In this document: positions 19,192 through 29,253 of the stretch, piece after piece
How positions within the stretch are numbered: the first letter of the stretch is position 1
Layout of the letters: every line of letters starts with the position of its first letter
Assembly: GCA_030817875.1 (NCBI GenBank)
Contig: JAUSZU010000001.1
Span: 3,720,001 to 3,784,000 of the forward strand
Direction of reading: 5' to 3'
DNA: 64,000 nucleotides
Source: Flavobacterium sp. W4I14
GTDB lineage: Bacteria > Bacteroidota > Bacteroidia > Sphingobacteriales > Sphingobacteriaceae
Translations under genes and position numbers: made by a program
The notes under the pieces: model-generated
The model's input: only the letters and a program-made list of their open reading frames with translations
Databases searched by the model: none
What the model was told of the DNA's origin: nothing

Positions 19192-19782
19192 ATGAAAACT
19201 TTATTCAAAACATTATTCGCATCATCTTTAGCATTGGTATTATCTACTTCAGCAGTATTATCAGCTAACGCATCTGAAACCATCAAACCTGTCCATGCTG
19301 CAAAAGCATTGAGCTTCAAACGCATCAAAGTAAAAGGAAATGTAGAACTGACCATCATACAGGGAAAACGTACCGGCATCAGCTATGCAGATGAAAACAC
19401 TGGTAAAGTTAAGGTTGTGCAGGGCGGAGATGGTTTAGAGATCACCTCGCTGGATAACAGCACCGCAAAACTTACCATTTACGTAAATGAGATCTATCGT
19501 ATCCATGCAATGGATAACGCAAGAGTAAAAACACAGGGTAAAATTAACACGCAATATTTGCAGGTTTTCTTAAGCGGAAATGCATCACTAGACCTAAACT
19601 CACAGACTGAAGGGTTGTATACTGTGATCGAAGATCATGCTGATTTAACCTTAAGTGGTTCAACTGGCGACCATATGCTCGTAATGGGCAAAGGACAAAA
19701 GCTGACCATGGATAAATTCGTTGCAGCTAATACAAAAACCAGCCTAAACACTGAGAATGCACTAGCTTTTCTTAGCAAATAA
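19192..19782 (+). CDS. Exported DUF2807 (GIN-domain) protein
   Basis: A 196-residue protein with a signal peptide ending near ANASE (residues 1-28). The mature part matches the DUF2807 putative auto-transporter adhesin head pattern: FKRIKVKGNVELTIIQG, then VVQGGDGLEITS and repeated short beta-strand turns with Gly-Asn/Asp (LSGNASLDLNSQTEG, EDHADLTLSGSTGDH). Such proteins form a beta-solenoid and are found outside the cytoplasm in many Bacteroidota; the function is unknown. It is transcribed alone and ends in a strong terminator. Confidence 0.8.
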   Translation: MKTLFKTLFASSLALVLSTSAVLSANASETIKPVHAAKALSFKRIKVKGNVELTIIQGKRTGISYADENTGKVKVVQGGDGLEITSLDNSTAKLTIYVNEIYRIHAMDNARVKTQGKINTQYLQVFLSGNASLDLNSQTEGLYTVIEDHADLTLSGSTGDHMLVMGKGQKLTMDKFVAANTKTSLNTENALAFLSK

Positions 19783-19804
19783 AAAAAGAATTATATTTTG
19801 GTTC

Positions 19805-19834
19805 AGGCGGTCTGTTTACGGACCGCCTTTTTTG
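19805..19834 (+). terminator. Rho-independent terminator after the DUF2807 gene
   Basis: Stem AGGCGGTC/GACCGCCT with an 8-base loop, followed by TTTTTT, 22 bp after the stop codon. Confidence 0.9.
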
Positions 19835-19894
19835 TTTAATCGATACAGGTCTATTCTAATCACTTCCAAAAAGTGGTTTTCTCCCTCAATTACA

Positions 19895-20362
19895 TCAGAT
19901 AGGATATGCCGTTTCGCTTTTAGGCTCTGAGAGTACAAAATAACTTTGAACAGTTGTGATATTGGGTAGTGTAGCGAGTTTATTTCGCAGAAATTCGTGG
20001 TAATCGTCCATATCCCTGGTAGCAATACGGAGAATAAAATCGTGAGCACCAGTCATCTGTAAACATTCCATTACCTCGCCGAACTTAGAAACTTCAGTTT
20101 CGAATTCGATCAGGGTTTTAGCCGTATGTTCTTTCAACAGTACATGCGAAAAAGCGATCAGGTTTCTGTTGATCTTTTTCCGGTCGAGAATGGCCACAAT
20201 CCTTTTAATATAACCTTGCTCCTTTAACCGTCTAATCCGTTCATGGATGGTGGCTATAGATTTATGCAGTTTCAAGGATACTTCTTTATTGGTTAAAGAG
20301 GCATCATGTTGCAACAATTTCAGTATTTCTACATCAACCTGATCTAAATCTCCGTGGGTCAT
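19895..20362 (-). CDS. Lrp/AsnC family transcriptional regulator
   Basis: A 155-residue protein of the usual Lrp length. The N-terminal winged helix-turn-helix (DQVDVEILKLLQHDASLTNKEV, then SIATIHERIRRLKEQGYI) is followed by the ligand-sensing RAM domain (about 65-145; VMECLQMTGAHDFILRIATRD). It is divergent from the cysteine synthase gene, which begins 200 bp away, so it may control that gene in response to an amino acid. The inverted repeat ATAGC-GATT-GCTAT at 20530-20543, 18 bp before the cysteine synthase ATG, is one candidate binding site. Confidence 0.93.
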   Translation of the reverse strand: MTHGDLDQVDVEILKLLQHDASLTNKEVSLKLHKSIATIHERIRRLKEQGYIKRIVAILDRKKINRNLIAFSHVLLKEHTAKTLIEFETEVSKFGEVMECLQMTGAHDFILRIATRDMDDYHEFLRNKLATLPNITTVQSYFVLSEPKSETAYPI

Positions 20363-20561
20363 AAACGTTAATAAATTGAAAAAAAATATAATGGACCTTC
20401 AAAAAAACAGTCAAAACAAAAATAAAGACTAAATTTTTATCAAAAAAGCAGAAATTTTCTGTAAAAAACAACATGTATTGACGTAAAAAATTATAATACT
20501 GAATTTTACCGAAATAAAAATCAATCAGAATAGCGATTGCTATCCGATTTAATCAACAGTT

Positions 20562-21608
20562 ATGACCGCAATAACAGCAAATAAAATGACTTCTGCCATG
20601 GAGGGAAAATTCGAACATTTATCGCTTCTGGTTGGTAACACACCAATGCTTGAGCTTACCTACACCTATCAGGGGAGTGTAGGCAAAATTTATGTTAAAT
20701 GCGAGCATTACAACTTAACAGGTAGCATTAAAGACCGGATGGCACTTTACACGCTAAAAAAAGCGTATGCCGAAGGTAAGATCAAAACTGGTGATCGGAT
20801 TGTTGAAGCCACCAGCGGCAATACCGGGATTGCATTTGCGGCCATAGGTAAAGCTTTGGGGCATCCGGTTACCATCATTATGCCAAATTGGTTGAGCAAA
20901 GAGCGCATGGATATTATTAAAAGTTTAGGTGCAGAGATTATTCTGGTGAGCAAAGAAGAAGGCGGTTTTATCGGCAGTATTAAACTTGCAGAACAGATGG
21001 CAGCAAGCGATCCAAATATTTTCTTGCCCAAGCAGTTCGAGAATATCGCCAATCCGGAAGCACATGAACATACCACTGGTAAAGAAATCTGGGAGCAGTT
21101 GCGCTTGAAAAACCTTTCGCCCGATGCTTTTGTTGCCGGAGTAGGAACTGGGGGAACTATAATGGGGGTAGGAAATTTCTTAAGAAAGCAAAATCTGGCC
21201 ATTAAGATACATCCATTGGAGCCTGCAGAATCGCCGACCTTAACTACTGGTTATAAAGTAGGCAGTCATAGAATCCAGGGAATTTCTGATGAATTTATCC
21301 CCGAAATCGTTAAACTGAACGAGCTGGATGAAGTGCTACAGGTAAACGATGGCGATGCCATACTCATGGCACAAAAACTGGCCGAGAAACTTGGTTTAGC
21401 CGTAGGCATATCATCAGGCGCAAATGTAATCGGCGCCATAAAGCAACAACAAAAAATGGGTACAGAAAGCTGTGTAGCGACCATCTTTTCTGATAGCAAC
21501 AAGAAATATTTAAGTACCGATTTAATGAAGGTAGAACCTGTTAAAACCGGATACATTAGCCCTGAAGTAGACTTTATCGACTACCAGGCATTTAGCAGAT
21601 TACATTAA
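20562..21608 (+). CDS. PLP-dependent cysteine synthase family protein
   Basis: A 348-residue fold-type II PLP enzyme that would form L-cysteine from O-acetylserine (or a related substrate) and sulfide. The Schiff-base lysine is Lys57 in LTGSIKDRM; the substrate loop [12 protein letters not shown] and the phosphate-binding [10 protein letters not shown] are clear. The C-terminus ([12 protein letters not shown]) is typical of the CysK/CysM group. The first 12 residues are poorly conserved, so translation may begin at a later Met (20586 or 20598). The divergent Lrp-type gene suggests control by amino-acid levels. A related beta-substituting enzyme such as cystathionine beta-synthase cannot be excluded. 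Confidence 0.9.
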   Translation: MTAITANKMTSAMEGKFEHLSLLVGNTPMLELTYTYQGSVGKIYVKCEHYNLTGSIKDRMALYTLKKAYAEGKIKTGDRIVEATSGNTGIAFAAIGKALGHPVTIIMPNWLSKERMDIIKSLGAEIILVSKEEGGFIGSIKLAEQMAASDPNIFLPKQFENIANPEAHEHTTGKEIWEQLRLKNLSPDAFVAGVGTGGTIMGVGNFLRKQNLAIKIHPLEPAESPTLTTGYKVGSHRIQGISDEFIPEIVKLNELDEVLQVNDGDAILMAQKLAEKLGLAVGISSGANVIGAIKQQQKMGTESCVATIFSDSNKKYLSTDLMKVEPVKTGYISPEVDFIDYQAFSRLH

Positions 21609-21636
21609 TCAGAACAATCAACAAATAAACCACAAC

Positions 21637-22086
21637 ATGAAAAAAATCACCATTTTATGCTGTGCCGTATGCCTGATCAGCCTTAGCGCATACAGCCAGA
21701 TTTTAAAACCTGTAACCTGGAGTTACGCAGCAAAAAAAACCGGACCGAATACGGCTACTGTTTTCATTAAGGCCACTATAGACCAGGGCTGGCACCTCTA
21801 TTCGCAATTTGTTAAAGATGGCGGTCCGGTTAAAACAACCTTTAGTTTTCCAGCATCGGGTGCTTACACCCTAGTTGGAAAAACCATCGAACCAAAAGCC
21901 ATAACCAAATTCGAATCTACTTTTAAAATGGATGTAAGCTATTTTGAAAAATCAGTAGTGTTTCAACAAAAAGTGAAGCTAAAAGGCAAAACCGCAACCA
22001 TTAAAGGCAATGTAGAGTTTATGGTATGCGACGATAAGCAATGTTTACCACCAGAACAGGTAGATTTTAGCATTCCTGTAAAATAA
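21637..22086 (+). CDS. Exported DsbD N-terminal-like domain protein
   Basis: A 149-residue protein with a signal peptide (about 1-20, ending AYSQ). The mature part matches the periplasmic N-terminal DsbD domain: KATIDQGWHLYSQFV, VVFQQKVKLKGK and a final MVCDDKQCLPPEQVDF with two cysteines (CDDKQC) that should accept electrons. In proteobacteria this domain is part of DsbD; here it is its own gene, 2 bp before the membrane/thioredoxin part, so the two form a split electron shuttle for disulfide reduction outside the cytoplasm. Confidence 0.85.
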   Translation: MKKITILCCAVCLISLSAYSQILKPVTWSYAAKKTGPNTATVFIKATIDQGWHLYSQFVKDGGPVKTTFSFPASGAYTLVGKTIEPKAITKFESTFKMDVSYFEKSVVFQQKVKLKGKTATIKGNVEFMVCDDKQCLPPEQVDFSIPVK

Positions 22087-22088
22087 GT

Positions 22089-23759
22089 TTGGAAAAGCAT
22101 ATGATATCCTTAAAAAATTTTAGTCGTCTTGTTCTGCTGATCTTATGTGCAATATCCTTAAATGGATATGCACAAGACAGCACAAATACAGAAGAGCTGA
22201 CTTTTACAGAGATTAAGCCAGAAGCAGTTGACAGCACAATTAAAACAACTGATACTGTTGCTAAAATAGCTGCTCCTGTTCCTGCTGTTACTCAAAAAAC
22301 CATTGACCAACCAAAAGAAGAACACAAAACCTTGTGGGGGATTTTTATTGCAGGTTTTGTTGGCGGCTTAGCAGCTTTGCTGATGCCCTGTATCTTCCCC
22401 ATGCTGCCCCTTACGGTAAGTTTTTTCACCAAAGGATCAGAAAAAGGAAGGGCCTTTCGGCGCGCGGCACTCTATGGTTTTTTCATCATCCTCATATATG
22501 TGGTTCTTGGGCTTTTGGTAACGGTAATTTTTGGTGCCGATGCCCTGAACAGCCTGTCCACCAATGGTATTTTTAACTTTTTCTTCTTCTTATTACTGGT
22601 TGTTTTTGCAGCTTCGTTTTTAGGGGCATTCGAAATTACCCTGCCCTCTTCATGGGTAAATAAAATGGACGCCAATTCTGATAAAGGCGGCCTTGCGGGA
22701 TTATTTTTCATGGCCGGAACTTTGGCCCTGGTATCTTTCTCCTGTACAGGCCCTATCATCGGCACGCTACTGGTACAGGCAGCCACAACAGGGGCTTTAT
22801 TAGGACCTGCAATAGGCATGTTCGGTTTTTCCCTGGCCCTGGCCATTCCTTTTGCACTATTTGCACTCTTTCCATCGGCAATGAACAAACTGCCCAAATC
22901 TGGCGGTTGGTTAAACAGCGTAAAAGTAGTATTGGGTTTTCTGGAACTTGCATTCGCATTAAAATTTTTAAGCAATGTAGATCTGGCCTACCATTGGGAG
23001 TGGTTTGACAGGGAAATATTCTTAAGCCTCTGGATTGTTATTTTCGGGATGATGGGCATCTATCTTTTGGGCAAACTGAAGTTTTCGCATGATAGTCCGC
23101 TGGCTTTTATCTCCGTACCAAGGCTTTTTCTGGCAACAATAGTTCTTTCCTTTACCATTTACTTAATCCCTGGTATGTGGGGGGCACCGTTACGCAGTGT
23201 ATCGGCTTTTCTTCCACCACAGGAAACACAAGATTTTGACCTCTACACCACTGGGTTATTGGCAGGAAAACAAACATCAACAAATGATGGGCCGCATAAA
23301 TATGCAGATAAGTTCCACGCACCGTTAAAGCTAAATGCTTATTTCGATTATAGCGAAGGTTTGGCCGCAGCCAAAAAACTAAACAAACCTGTGCTGATTG
23401 ATTTTACCGGCCATGCCTGCGTAAACTGTAGAAAAATGGAAGCTAATGTTTGGCCGGACAAGGATGTGTACAAAATGATCAATGATGATTATGTATTGAT
23501 CCAGTTATATGTAGATGATAAATCGGAACTGGCACCAGCTGACGTAGTAATTACACCAGAGGGAAGAAAACTCAATACCATTGGTAAAAAATGGAGTGAT
23601 CTGCAAGCCAGGAAATTCCAGTCTAATTCACAGCCTTTTTATGTACTGCTCGATCCCAAAACAGAAGCACTACTGGCACAACCACAGGGTGCAGATTATG
23701 AAGTAACAAATTATAAAAAATTCTTAGAAAGCGGATTAAACTCTTTTCATAAGAAATAA
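22089..23759 (+). CDS. DsbD-like thiol:disulfide interchange protein (membrane and thioredoxin domains)
   Basis: A 556-residue protein. An N-terminal signal-like segment and a Thr/Pro-rich linker lead to a CcdA/DsbD membrane domain (about residues 80-375) with the cysteine motifs LLMPCIFPMLPLTVSFF and SFSCTGPIIGTLLV. The C-terminal thioredoxin-like domain holds the Cys444-Val-Asn-Cys447 active site (GHACVNCRKMEANVW). It moves electrons from cytoplasmic thioredoxin to exported partners. It lacks the N-terminal acceptor domain, which the preceding gene supplies. The second ATG, at 22101, may be the true start. Confidence 0.92.
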   Translation: MEKHMISLKNFSRLVLLILCAISLNGYAQDSTNTEELTFTEIKPEAVDSTIKTTDTVAKIAAPVPAVTQKTIDQPKEEHKTLWGIFIAGFVGGLAALLMPCIFPMLPLTVSFFTKGSEKGRAFRRAALYGFFIILIYVVLGLLVTVIFGADALNSLSTNGIFNFFFFLLLVVFAASFLGAFEITLPSSWVNKMDANSDKGGLAGLFFMAGTLALVSFSCTGPIIGTLLVQAATTGALLGPAIGMFGFSLALAIPFALFALFPSAMNKLPKSGGWLNSVKVVLGFLELAFALKFLSNVDLAYHWEWFDREIFLSLWIVIFGMMGIYLLGKLKFSHDSPLAFISVPRLFLATIVLSFTIYLIPGMWGAPLRSVSAFLPPQETQDFDLYTTGLLAGKQTSTNDGPHKYADKFHAPLKLNAYFDYSEGLAAAKKLNKPVLIDFTGHACVNCRKMEANVWPDKDVYKMINDDYVLIQLYVDDKSELAPADVVITPEGRKLNTIGKKWSDLQARKFQSNSQPFYVLLDPKTEALLAQPQGADYEVTNYKKFLESGLNSFHKK

Positions 23760-23900
23760 AAAATACTGGCCATTGTAGAAGTATGGCTAGTAGTTAGTGA
23801 TAGTTAAGACGACGATATGGGCATTGCCGGATGGCATGCCCATTTTTACCACCAGATGCGTGTGATAAAACACACCTAATCCCACCTTAATACCTAAACC

Positions 23901-26834
23901 ATGAAACTTAAAATTTTTGTTGCTGCTGTATTATCAATAGCAAATACGCTTGTCAACGCACAGTCCCTGTACCAGTGGAAAACGGCCAGCAGCGGCGGTT
24001 ATACCTATAAGTATGTAACAAATGACCCGACCCATTCCCGATTTTATACGCTCAATAACGGATTGACTGTAATACTGTCCCAAAACAACAAAGAGCCAAA
24101 TATTGTATATAAAATGGCGGTTAGAACAGGCAGTAATACCGACCCCAAAAGCAATACCGGTTTGGCGCATTATCTTGAGCACCTTTTATTTAAAGGCACA
24201 GATAAATTCGGCACACTGGACTACGCTAAAGAAAAACCGTTGCTGGACAAAATTGAGGATCTGTATGAGCGGTACAATAAGACCAAAGATGGGCCGACAA
24301 GGAAAAAGATCTATCAGGAAATCGACAGCATATCCGGCGTAGCCTCCAATTACGCTATTGCCAATGAATACGATAAAATGATGAAAGCTGTGGGTAGCCA
24401 AAGCACTAATGCTCATACAACCAGTGAAGAAACTGTTTACGAAGAAAACCTGCCATCCAATGCCATCGAAAAATTTCTTGCTGTACAGTCAGAACGTTTC
24501 CGCATGCCAGTGTTCCGTATATTCCATACAGAGCTTGAAGCAGTTTATGAAGAAAAAAACAGAGGGCTTGATGACGATGGCACCAAGATGTACGAAGGCA
24601 TGCTAAATGCACTTTTCCCAACCCATAATTATGGTCAACAAACTACCATCGGAACAGTTGCACATCTAAAAAATCCTTCCCTGGTAGAAATCAGAAAATA
24701 TTACAACAAATACTACGTACCCAATAATATGGCGCTGATTATGTCTGGCGACATTAACTATGATGCGCTAATTAAGGTGATAGACAGAAATTTCGCTTAC
24801 ATGGTTTCAAAACCATTTACGCCATATGAGCCTGCTCAGGAAAAAGCATTGACAAAAATCCAAAAAATTGACATAAACGGCCCAAGTGCGGAAAGTTTAT
24901 ATATTGCTTACCGCGGCTTCCCTCAGAACAGTCATCAGAGTTTATTATTGGATCTGATTGGCAGCATCCTATCGAACGGTAAAGCAGGGATGCTTGATAT
25001 AAATCTGAACAAACAACAAAAGGTTTTAAAGGCCAATGCCGGATACAACCAAATGAAAGATTATGGTATGTTCATATTGTCGGCATCACCAAAAGCGGGA
25101 CAAAGCCTTGAGGATGCTCAAAAACTTTTGACCGGGCAGATTGAGTTGCTAAAAAAAGGTAGTTTCGATGAAGGGCTTATTAAAGCAACTGTTGCAAACA
25201 TCAGGCTGGGCGAGTTACAGGCTTACGACAGCAACGACGTGCGTGCAGATGCAACGATGACAGCCTTTATTCTAAACCGTGGTCAGGAATGGGACAAGAT
25301 GCTTTCGTCGACTGATGCCATGGCCGGGATAACCAAGAAGGAAATTGTTGATTTTGCAAACCAGTTTTTCATCAATAACTATGTAATCGTGCTTAAACAT
25401 AAGGCCGAGGACAAAAGCATTGAAAAAATGGAAAAACCGATGATTACTGCGGTAAAAACCAATGCAAACGAAGTTTCCAATTTCGCAAAGAACATCATAT
25501 CCTCAGCCGTTAAACCCATTGCCCCGAAGTTTCTAGATTACAAAAAGGATCTTGCGCAGGGCAAAGTGGGCATCGCCGACCTGATCTACGTACAGAATAC
25601 CGATAACAGCATCTTCCGCATGGGTTACCGCTTTGAAATAGGCTCATACCATTCCAAACTTTTGCCTTATGCCGCCCAGTACCTATCCTTTTTGAGCAGT
25701 GACAAATATACTGCTGAAGATATCAGCAAAGCATTTTACAATATAGCATGTAGCTACAGCGTAAATGTTGGTACTGAGGAAACCACGGTTTATATCAGCG
25801 GTTTACAGGAGAATTTCGACAGGGCAGTAAGCTTGTTAGCGGATCTGCTCTCCACTTGTAAGCCAGATGAAGCTGCTCTTGAAGATTTTAAGGCCCGCCT
25901 GCTGAAAACAAGAGACAATGCAAAACTAAACAAGAACTCCATACTTTCAGGACTGATGAGCTATGCGCAGTACGGCAAGGAAAATCCATTTAATTATGGG
26001 CTGAGTAATGATGAAATCAAAAATTTGAAGTCGGCCGACCTAATAGATATCCTGCATAAGCTGGGAGACTTTAAACACACCATCATCTACTATGGACCCA
26101 AGCCAATGGCTGACATTGCAGCGCAAATAACAAAACTGCATAGGTTGCCCGGTTCTTTCAGTTACATCCCTTCCATCAAAAAATTCAATTATGAGCCTAC
26201 CAATGCCAACAAAGTGTACTTCGCCGATTATGATATGGTTCAGGCAGAAATCCGGTGGATCCGTAATGCAGGATTGTACAACCCGGCCCAAAGAGCGAAA
26301 ATCAGTTTATTTAATGATTATTTCGGCGGAGGTATGGGCTCTATCGTATTTCAGACAATCAGGGAATCAAAGGCTTTGGCCTACTCTACGTTTGCCATGT
26401 ACTCCTCGCCAAAAAGTAGAGATAAACAAAATTCGGTAGTGGCCTATGTAGGTACACAAGCCGATAAAATGAATGAGGCAATTGCTGCGATGAACGAACT
26501 GCTAAGCAGCCTGCCCGAATCGCAAAAGGCATTCAGCCTATCAAAAAACAATGCATTGAGTGAACTGGAGGCCGAAAGGATTAGCAAAGACGGGATAATT
26601 TACACCTATCTCGCGGATAAAAAACTAGGCTACGACTACGATTCAAGAAGAGATGTCTATTCTGCACTGAAGCCGCTGGGTTTCGGTGATCTTAAGTCTT
26701 TCCATCAGCAGAACATTTCTGGCAAAAACTATAATTACTGCGTTGTGGGTTCAGAGAAAACCATCAAAACGACCGATCTTGAAAAACTCGGCACATTGGT
26801 TAAGCTGGATTTATCTACCATTTTTGGTTACTAA
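23901..26834 (+). CDS. Exported M16 family zinc metallopeptidase
   Basis: A 977-residue protein with a signal peptide (1-20, VNAQ). The inverted zinc motif His90-x-x-Glu93-His94 (GLAHYLEHLLFKG) and the distal Glu ligand in ELEAVYEEKNRGLDDD mark the catalytic M16 half; a second M16-like half at the C-terminus carries the R/Y-type pattern (LFNDYFGGGMGSIVFQTIRESKALAYS). The double-length layout is that of insulinase/pitrilysin-type enzymes, which degrade peptides in a closed chamber. It stands alone between the dsbD pair and the nag locus. Confidence 0.93.
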   Translation: MKLKIFVAAVLSIANTLVNAQSLYQWKTASSGGYTYKYVTNDPTHSRFYTLNNGLTVILSQNNKEPNIVYKMAVRTGSNTDPKSNTGLAHYLEHLLFKGTDKFGTLDYAKEKPLLDKIEDLYERYNKTKDGPTRKKIYQEIDSISGVASNYAIANEYDKMMKAVGSQSTNAHTTSEETVYEENLPSNAIEKFLAVQSERFRMPVFRIFHTELEAVYEEKNRGLDDDGTKMYEGMLNALFPTHNYGQQTTIGTVAHLKNPSLVEIRKYYNKYYVPNNMALIMSGDINYDALIKVIDRNFAYMVSKPFTPYEPAQEKALTKIQKIDINGPSAESLYIAYRGFPQNSHQSLLLDLIGSILSNGKAGMLDINLNKQQKVLKANAGYNQMKDYGMFILSASPKAGQSLEDAQKLLTGQIELLKKGSFDEGLIKATVANIRLGELQAYDSNDVRADATMTAFILNRGQEWDKMLSSTDAMAGITKKEIVDFANQFFINNYVIVLKHKAEDKSIEKMEKPMITAVKTNANEVSNFAKNIISSAVKPIAPKFLDYKKDLAQGKVGIADLIYVQNTDNSIFRMGYRFEIGSYHSKLLPYAAQYLSFLSSDKYTAEDISKAFYNIACSYSVNVGTEETTVYISGLQENFDRAVSLLADLLSTCKPDEAALEDFKARLLKTRDNAKLNKNSILSGLMSYAQYGKENPFNYGLSNDEIKNLKSADLIDILHKLGDFKHTIIYYGPKPMADIAAQITKLHRLPGSFSYIPSIKKFNYEPTNANKVYFADYDMVQAEIRWIRNAGLYNPAQRAKISLFNDYFGGGMGSIVFQTIRESKALAYSTFAMYSSPKSRDKQNSVVAYVGTQADKMNEAIAAMNELLSSLPESQKAFSLSKNNALSELEAERISKDGIIYTYLADKKLGYDYDSRRDVYSALKPLGFGDLKSFHQQNISGKNYNYCVVGSEKTIKTTDLEKLGTLVKLDLSTIFGY

Positions 26835-26850
26835 AATTAAACAATAAACT

Positions 26851-26890
26851 GAAGTCCCAGGGTCGTTGGATCGTTGGGACTTCTTCATTT
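26851..26890 (+). terminator. Hairpin terminator after the M16 peptidase gene
   Basis: Stem GAAGTCCCA/TGGGACTTC with a 15-base loop and a moderately T-rich tail (TTCATTT), 17 bp after the stop. Confidence 0.65.
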
Positions 26891-27036
26891 AGTTATAGGG
26901 CGTGTGGGCCAAGATGCAACCATCTTTCAAAAGCCGAGGAAATATTGAGCGCAACTAAACCACTGGTGCATGTCCTATGCAGCGGTTACCTACAGGAAAA
27001 ACGGCTGGCGGATTAAGATTTTAAACTGGTGTAAAT

Positions 27037-27792
27037 TTAAAGGATGTATTTTGCACTATCGGGATCTAGAAAAACAACTGTTCCTTTATGTTCGCGTAGT
27101 ATTGTAGAGGGGAAAGCAGTATCAATTGGCTGCGTAAGCGTATTAAGAACAGCCTGTGCCTTTGTGCTGCCCGGAACTACACAACTAATTACTTCGGCAC
27201 TTATTAATACCGGAATTGTTAGCGTTAAAGCTTTGGTAGGCACCATATCCAAACTGGTAAAACAACCATCATTAACCTGTTGCTGCCGGCAGGCAAGATC
27301 AAGGTCGACCACCTTTACTTTCCTGGTATCGTTAAAGTCGGCAACGGGCGGATCGTTAAAGGCCAAATGCCCATTTTCTCCTATTCCCATGCAAACGATA
27401 TCCGTTGGATAATCTTCAAGGAGTTTCGCATACCGATCGCATTCTTTTTCCAGGTCATCAACATTTCCGTTAAGATAATGAACAGATCTGAAATCGAAAT
27501 GGTCGAAAATCCGTTCCTTTAAAAAGTTACCAAAACGTTGAGGTGCTGTATCTTCCAGATTAACATATTCATCCATATGAAATGCATTTACACTTTGCCA
27601 CTGTATATTTTCGTAGTAAAGTGCCTTTAAAAATTCGTTTTGCGACGGCGCCGCGGCAAAAATAATATTAACCGTACTTTTTTTCCTTAATACAGTATCT
27701 ATGGCAATGGAAAGACGATTTGCAGCAGCCTCTCCCATCGATTTTCTAGAATCGTAAACCCTAACTTCAGGTAATTTTAAATCTTTTAGCAC
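27037..27792 (-). CDS. nagB: Glucosamine-6-phosphate deaminase
   Basis: A 251-residue enzyme that turns glucosamine-6-phosphate into fructose-6-phosphate and ammonia. The signature GIGENGHLAFNDPP is intact, and FHMDEYVNLEDTAPQRFGNFL matches the substrate lid region. Length is normal for NagB without the long C-terminal extension found in some Bacteroidota. It is the last gene of the amino-sugar locus, 87 bp after nagA. Confidence 0.95.
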   Translation of the reverse strand: MLKDLKLPEVRVYDSRKSMGEAAANRLSIAIDTVLRKKSTVNIIFAAAPSQNEFLKALYYENIQWQSVNAFHMDEYVNLEDTAPQRFGNFLKERIFDHFDFRSVHYLNGNVDDLEKECDRYAKLLEDYPTDIVCMGIGENGHLAFNDPPVADFNDTRKVKVVDLDLACRQQQVNDGCFTSLDMVPTKALTLTIPVLISAEVISCVVPGSTKAQAVLNTLTQPIDTAFPSTILREHKGTVVFLDPDSAKYIL

Positions 27793-27879
27793 TGTTAATT
27801 TTATATATTAATAAACCAATTTTGATGAAGGAAAACCAATACCAACGAGAGGCAACCTTATTTGAGAGGCTGAATTTGG

Positions 27880-29076
27880 CTATTTACAAAACAGCTCGTC
27901 GGTATAAATATTTTTGCCCTTAACCATGGTGAGCAGAACATTGATATCATCATCAAAAATTACGATATCAGCATCTTTTCCGGCAGTTAAAGATCCTTTA
28001 GCATTTTGTAAACCCATAATAGTGGCCGGGGTTAAAGAGGCCATTTTCACGGCATCAACAATTGTTGCATCGGCTAAGGAAACCATGTTTCTCACCAAAC
28101 TATCCATTGTTGCCACGCTTCCGGCAAATGCACTTCTATCGGTTAATTTAGCTACACCATTTTCAACGATAACTTCAAGGCCATCCTTTTTACTGCCAAG
28201 TTTACTTAAACCTGGCGGCATTCCTGCTGCCCGCATGGCGTCGGTTATAAGCGCTATTTTATCTGCACCTTTAATCTTAAGCACAAGTTTGAGCAACGGG
28301 GGCGGAAGATGAACACCATCGGCAATAATTTCCACCGTCATCTCATCAATTAAATAAGCACTTTCAATCACACCAGCGTAACGGTAAGCATTTTGCCTGG
28401 AAACCCCCGACATGCACGAATAAAAATGTGTGGCATGTGTAAAACCATTTTCGAATGCAGGCACCACTTCTTCATAAATGGCATTGGTATGTGCTATAGA
28501 TGGCAATATATTCCTCTTTTTGAGGTATTGCCCGAACGCAATGGCGCCTTTAAGTTCAGGAGCAGCACTCCACCTTTTTATATTATTGGAACGGGCGATA
28601 ATACCTGTATACTCCTCAACATTTGGTACCCTTATATATCTTGCATCCTGAGCACCTTTTTGTTCCATAGAAAAATAAGGGCCCTCAATATGAATTCCAA
28701 TAAATTGTGCTCCATTGAGGTTTACTTTATCTGCTTTTTCATACACATCCAAAGTATCGATCAGGTCTTGATATTCGCAGCTTAAAGTAGTTGGCATTAG
28801 TGAGGTGGTTCCGTGTTTCGCGTGCAGCGCAGCAATAGCCAGGCACCCATCAATTTCATTGTCCATAAAATCATGACCACCACCACCATGTACATGTAAA
28901 TCGATAAAACCCGGCGAAATATATTTTCCTTTGGCATCGATTACAACTGCTCCGGGAACATTGATATCGCTGTGGTTAACACTTTCAATCTTACCATTTC
29001 TGATAATCACACAGCCCCCATCGATCACCCTCAGTGGAGAGATTATCCTTCCGTTTTGTATTTTAATTAAATTCAT
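27880..29076 (-). CDS. nagA: N-acetylglucosamine-6-phosphate deacetylase
   Basis: A 398-residue amidohydrolase that removes the acetyl group from GlcNAc-6-phosphate ahead of NagB. Visible motifs: HVHGGGGHDFMD, the metal ligand region HIEGPYF, SIAHTNAIYEE, THFYSCMSG and the catalytic Asp in LITDAMRAAGMPPG. Full family length. It sits between the GH20 gene and nagB, so the locus encodes the complete route from released GlcNAc-phosphate to fructose-6-phosphate. A sugar kinase is not seen in the window. Confidence 0.95.
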   Translation of the reverse strand: MNLIKIQNGRIISPLRVIDGGCVIIRNGKIESVNHSDINVPGAVVIDAKGKYISPGFIDLHVHGGGGHDFMDNEIDGCLAIAALHAKHGTTSLMPTTLSCEYQDLIDTLDVYEKADKVNLNGAQFIGIHIEGPYFSMEQKGAQDARYIRVPNVEEYTGIIARSNNIKRWSAAPELKGAIAFGQYLKKRNILPSIAHTNAIYEEVVPAFENGFTHATHFYSCMSGVSRQNAYRYAGVIESAYLIDEMTVEIIADGVHLPPPLLKLVLKIKGADKIALITDAMRAAGMPPGLSKLGSKKDGLEVIVENGVAKLTDRSAFAGSVATMDSLVRNMVSLADATIVDAVKMASLTPATIMGLQNAKGSLTAGKDADIVIFDDDINVLLTMVKGKNIYTDELFCK

Positions 29077-29253
29077 TTTTGAACCTTTTATTATCTCTAA
29101 CGTTTCCGCTCCTGCCTAAACCATTAAATGTCCGAAAACGGAGCCGTTCTGTAAAAGGTACAGGCTTTACAAATAAACTACCGTTGCCAGGGAGCAGAAA
29201 CCACAAAACAACAAATGTATTAACCTGATTTATCTCACCTAAACTATCCTTCA

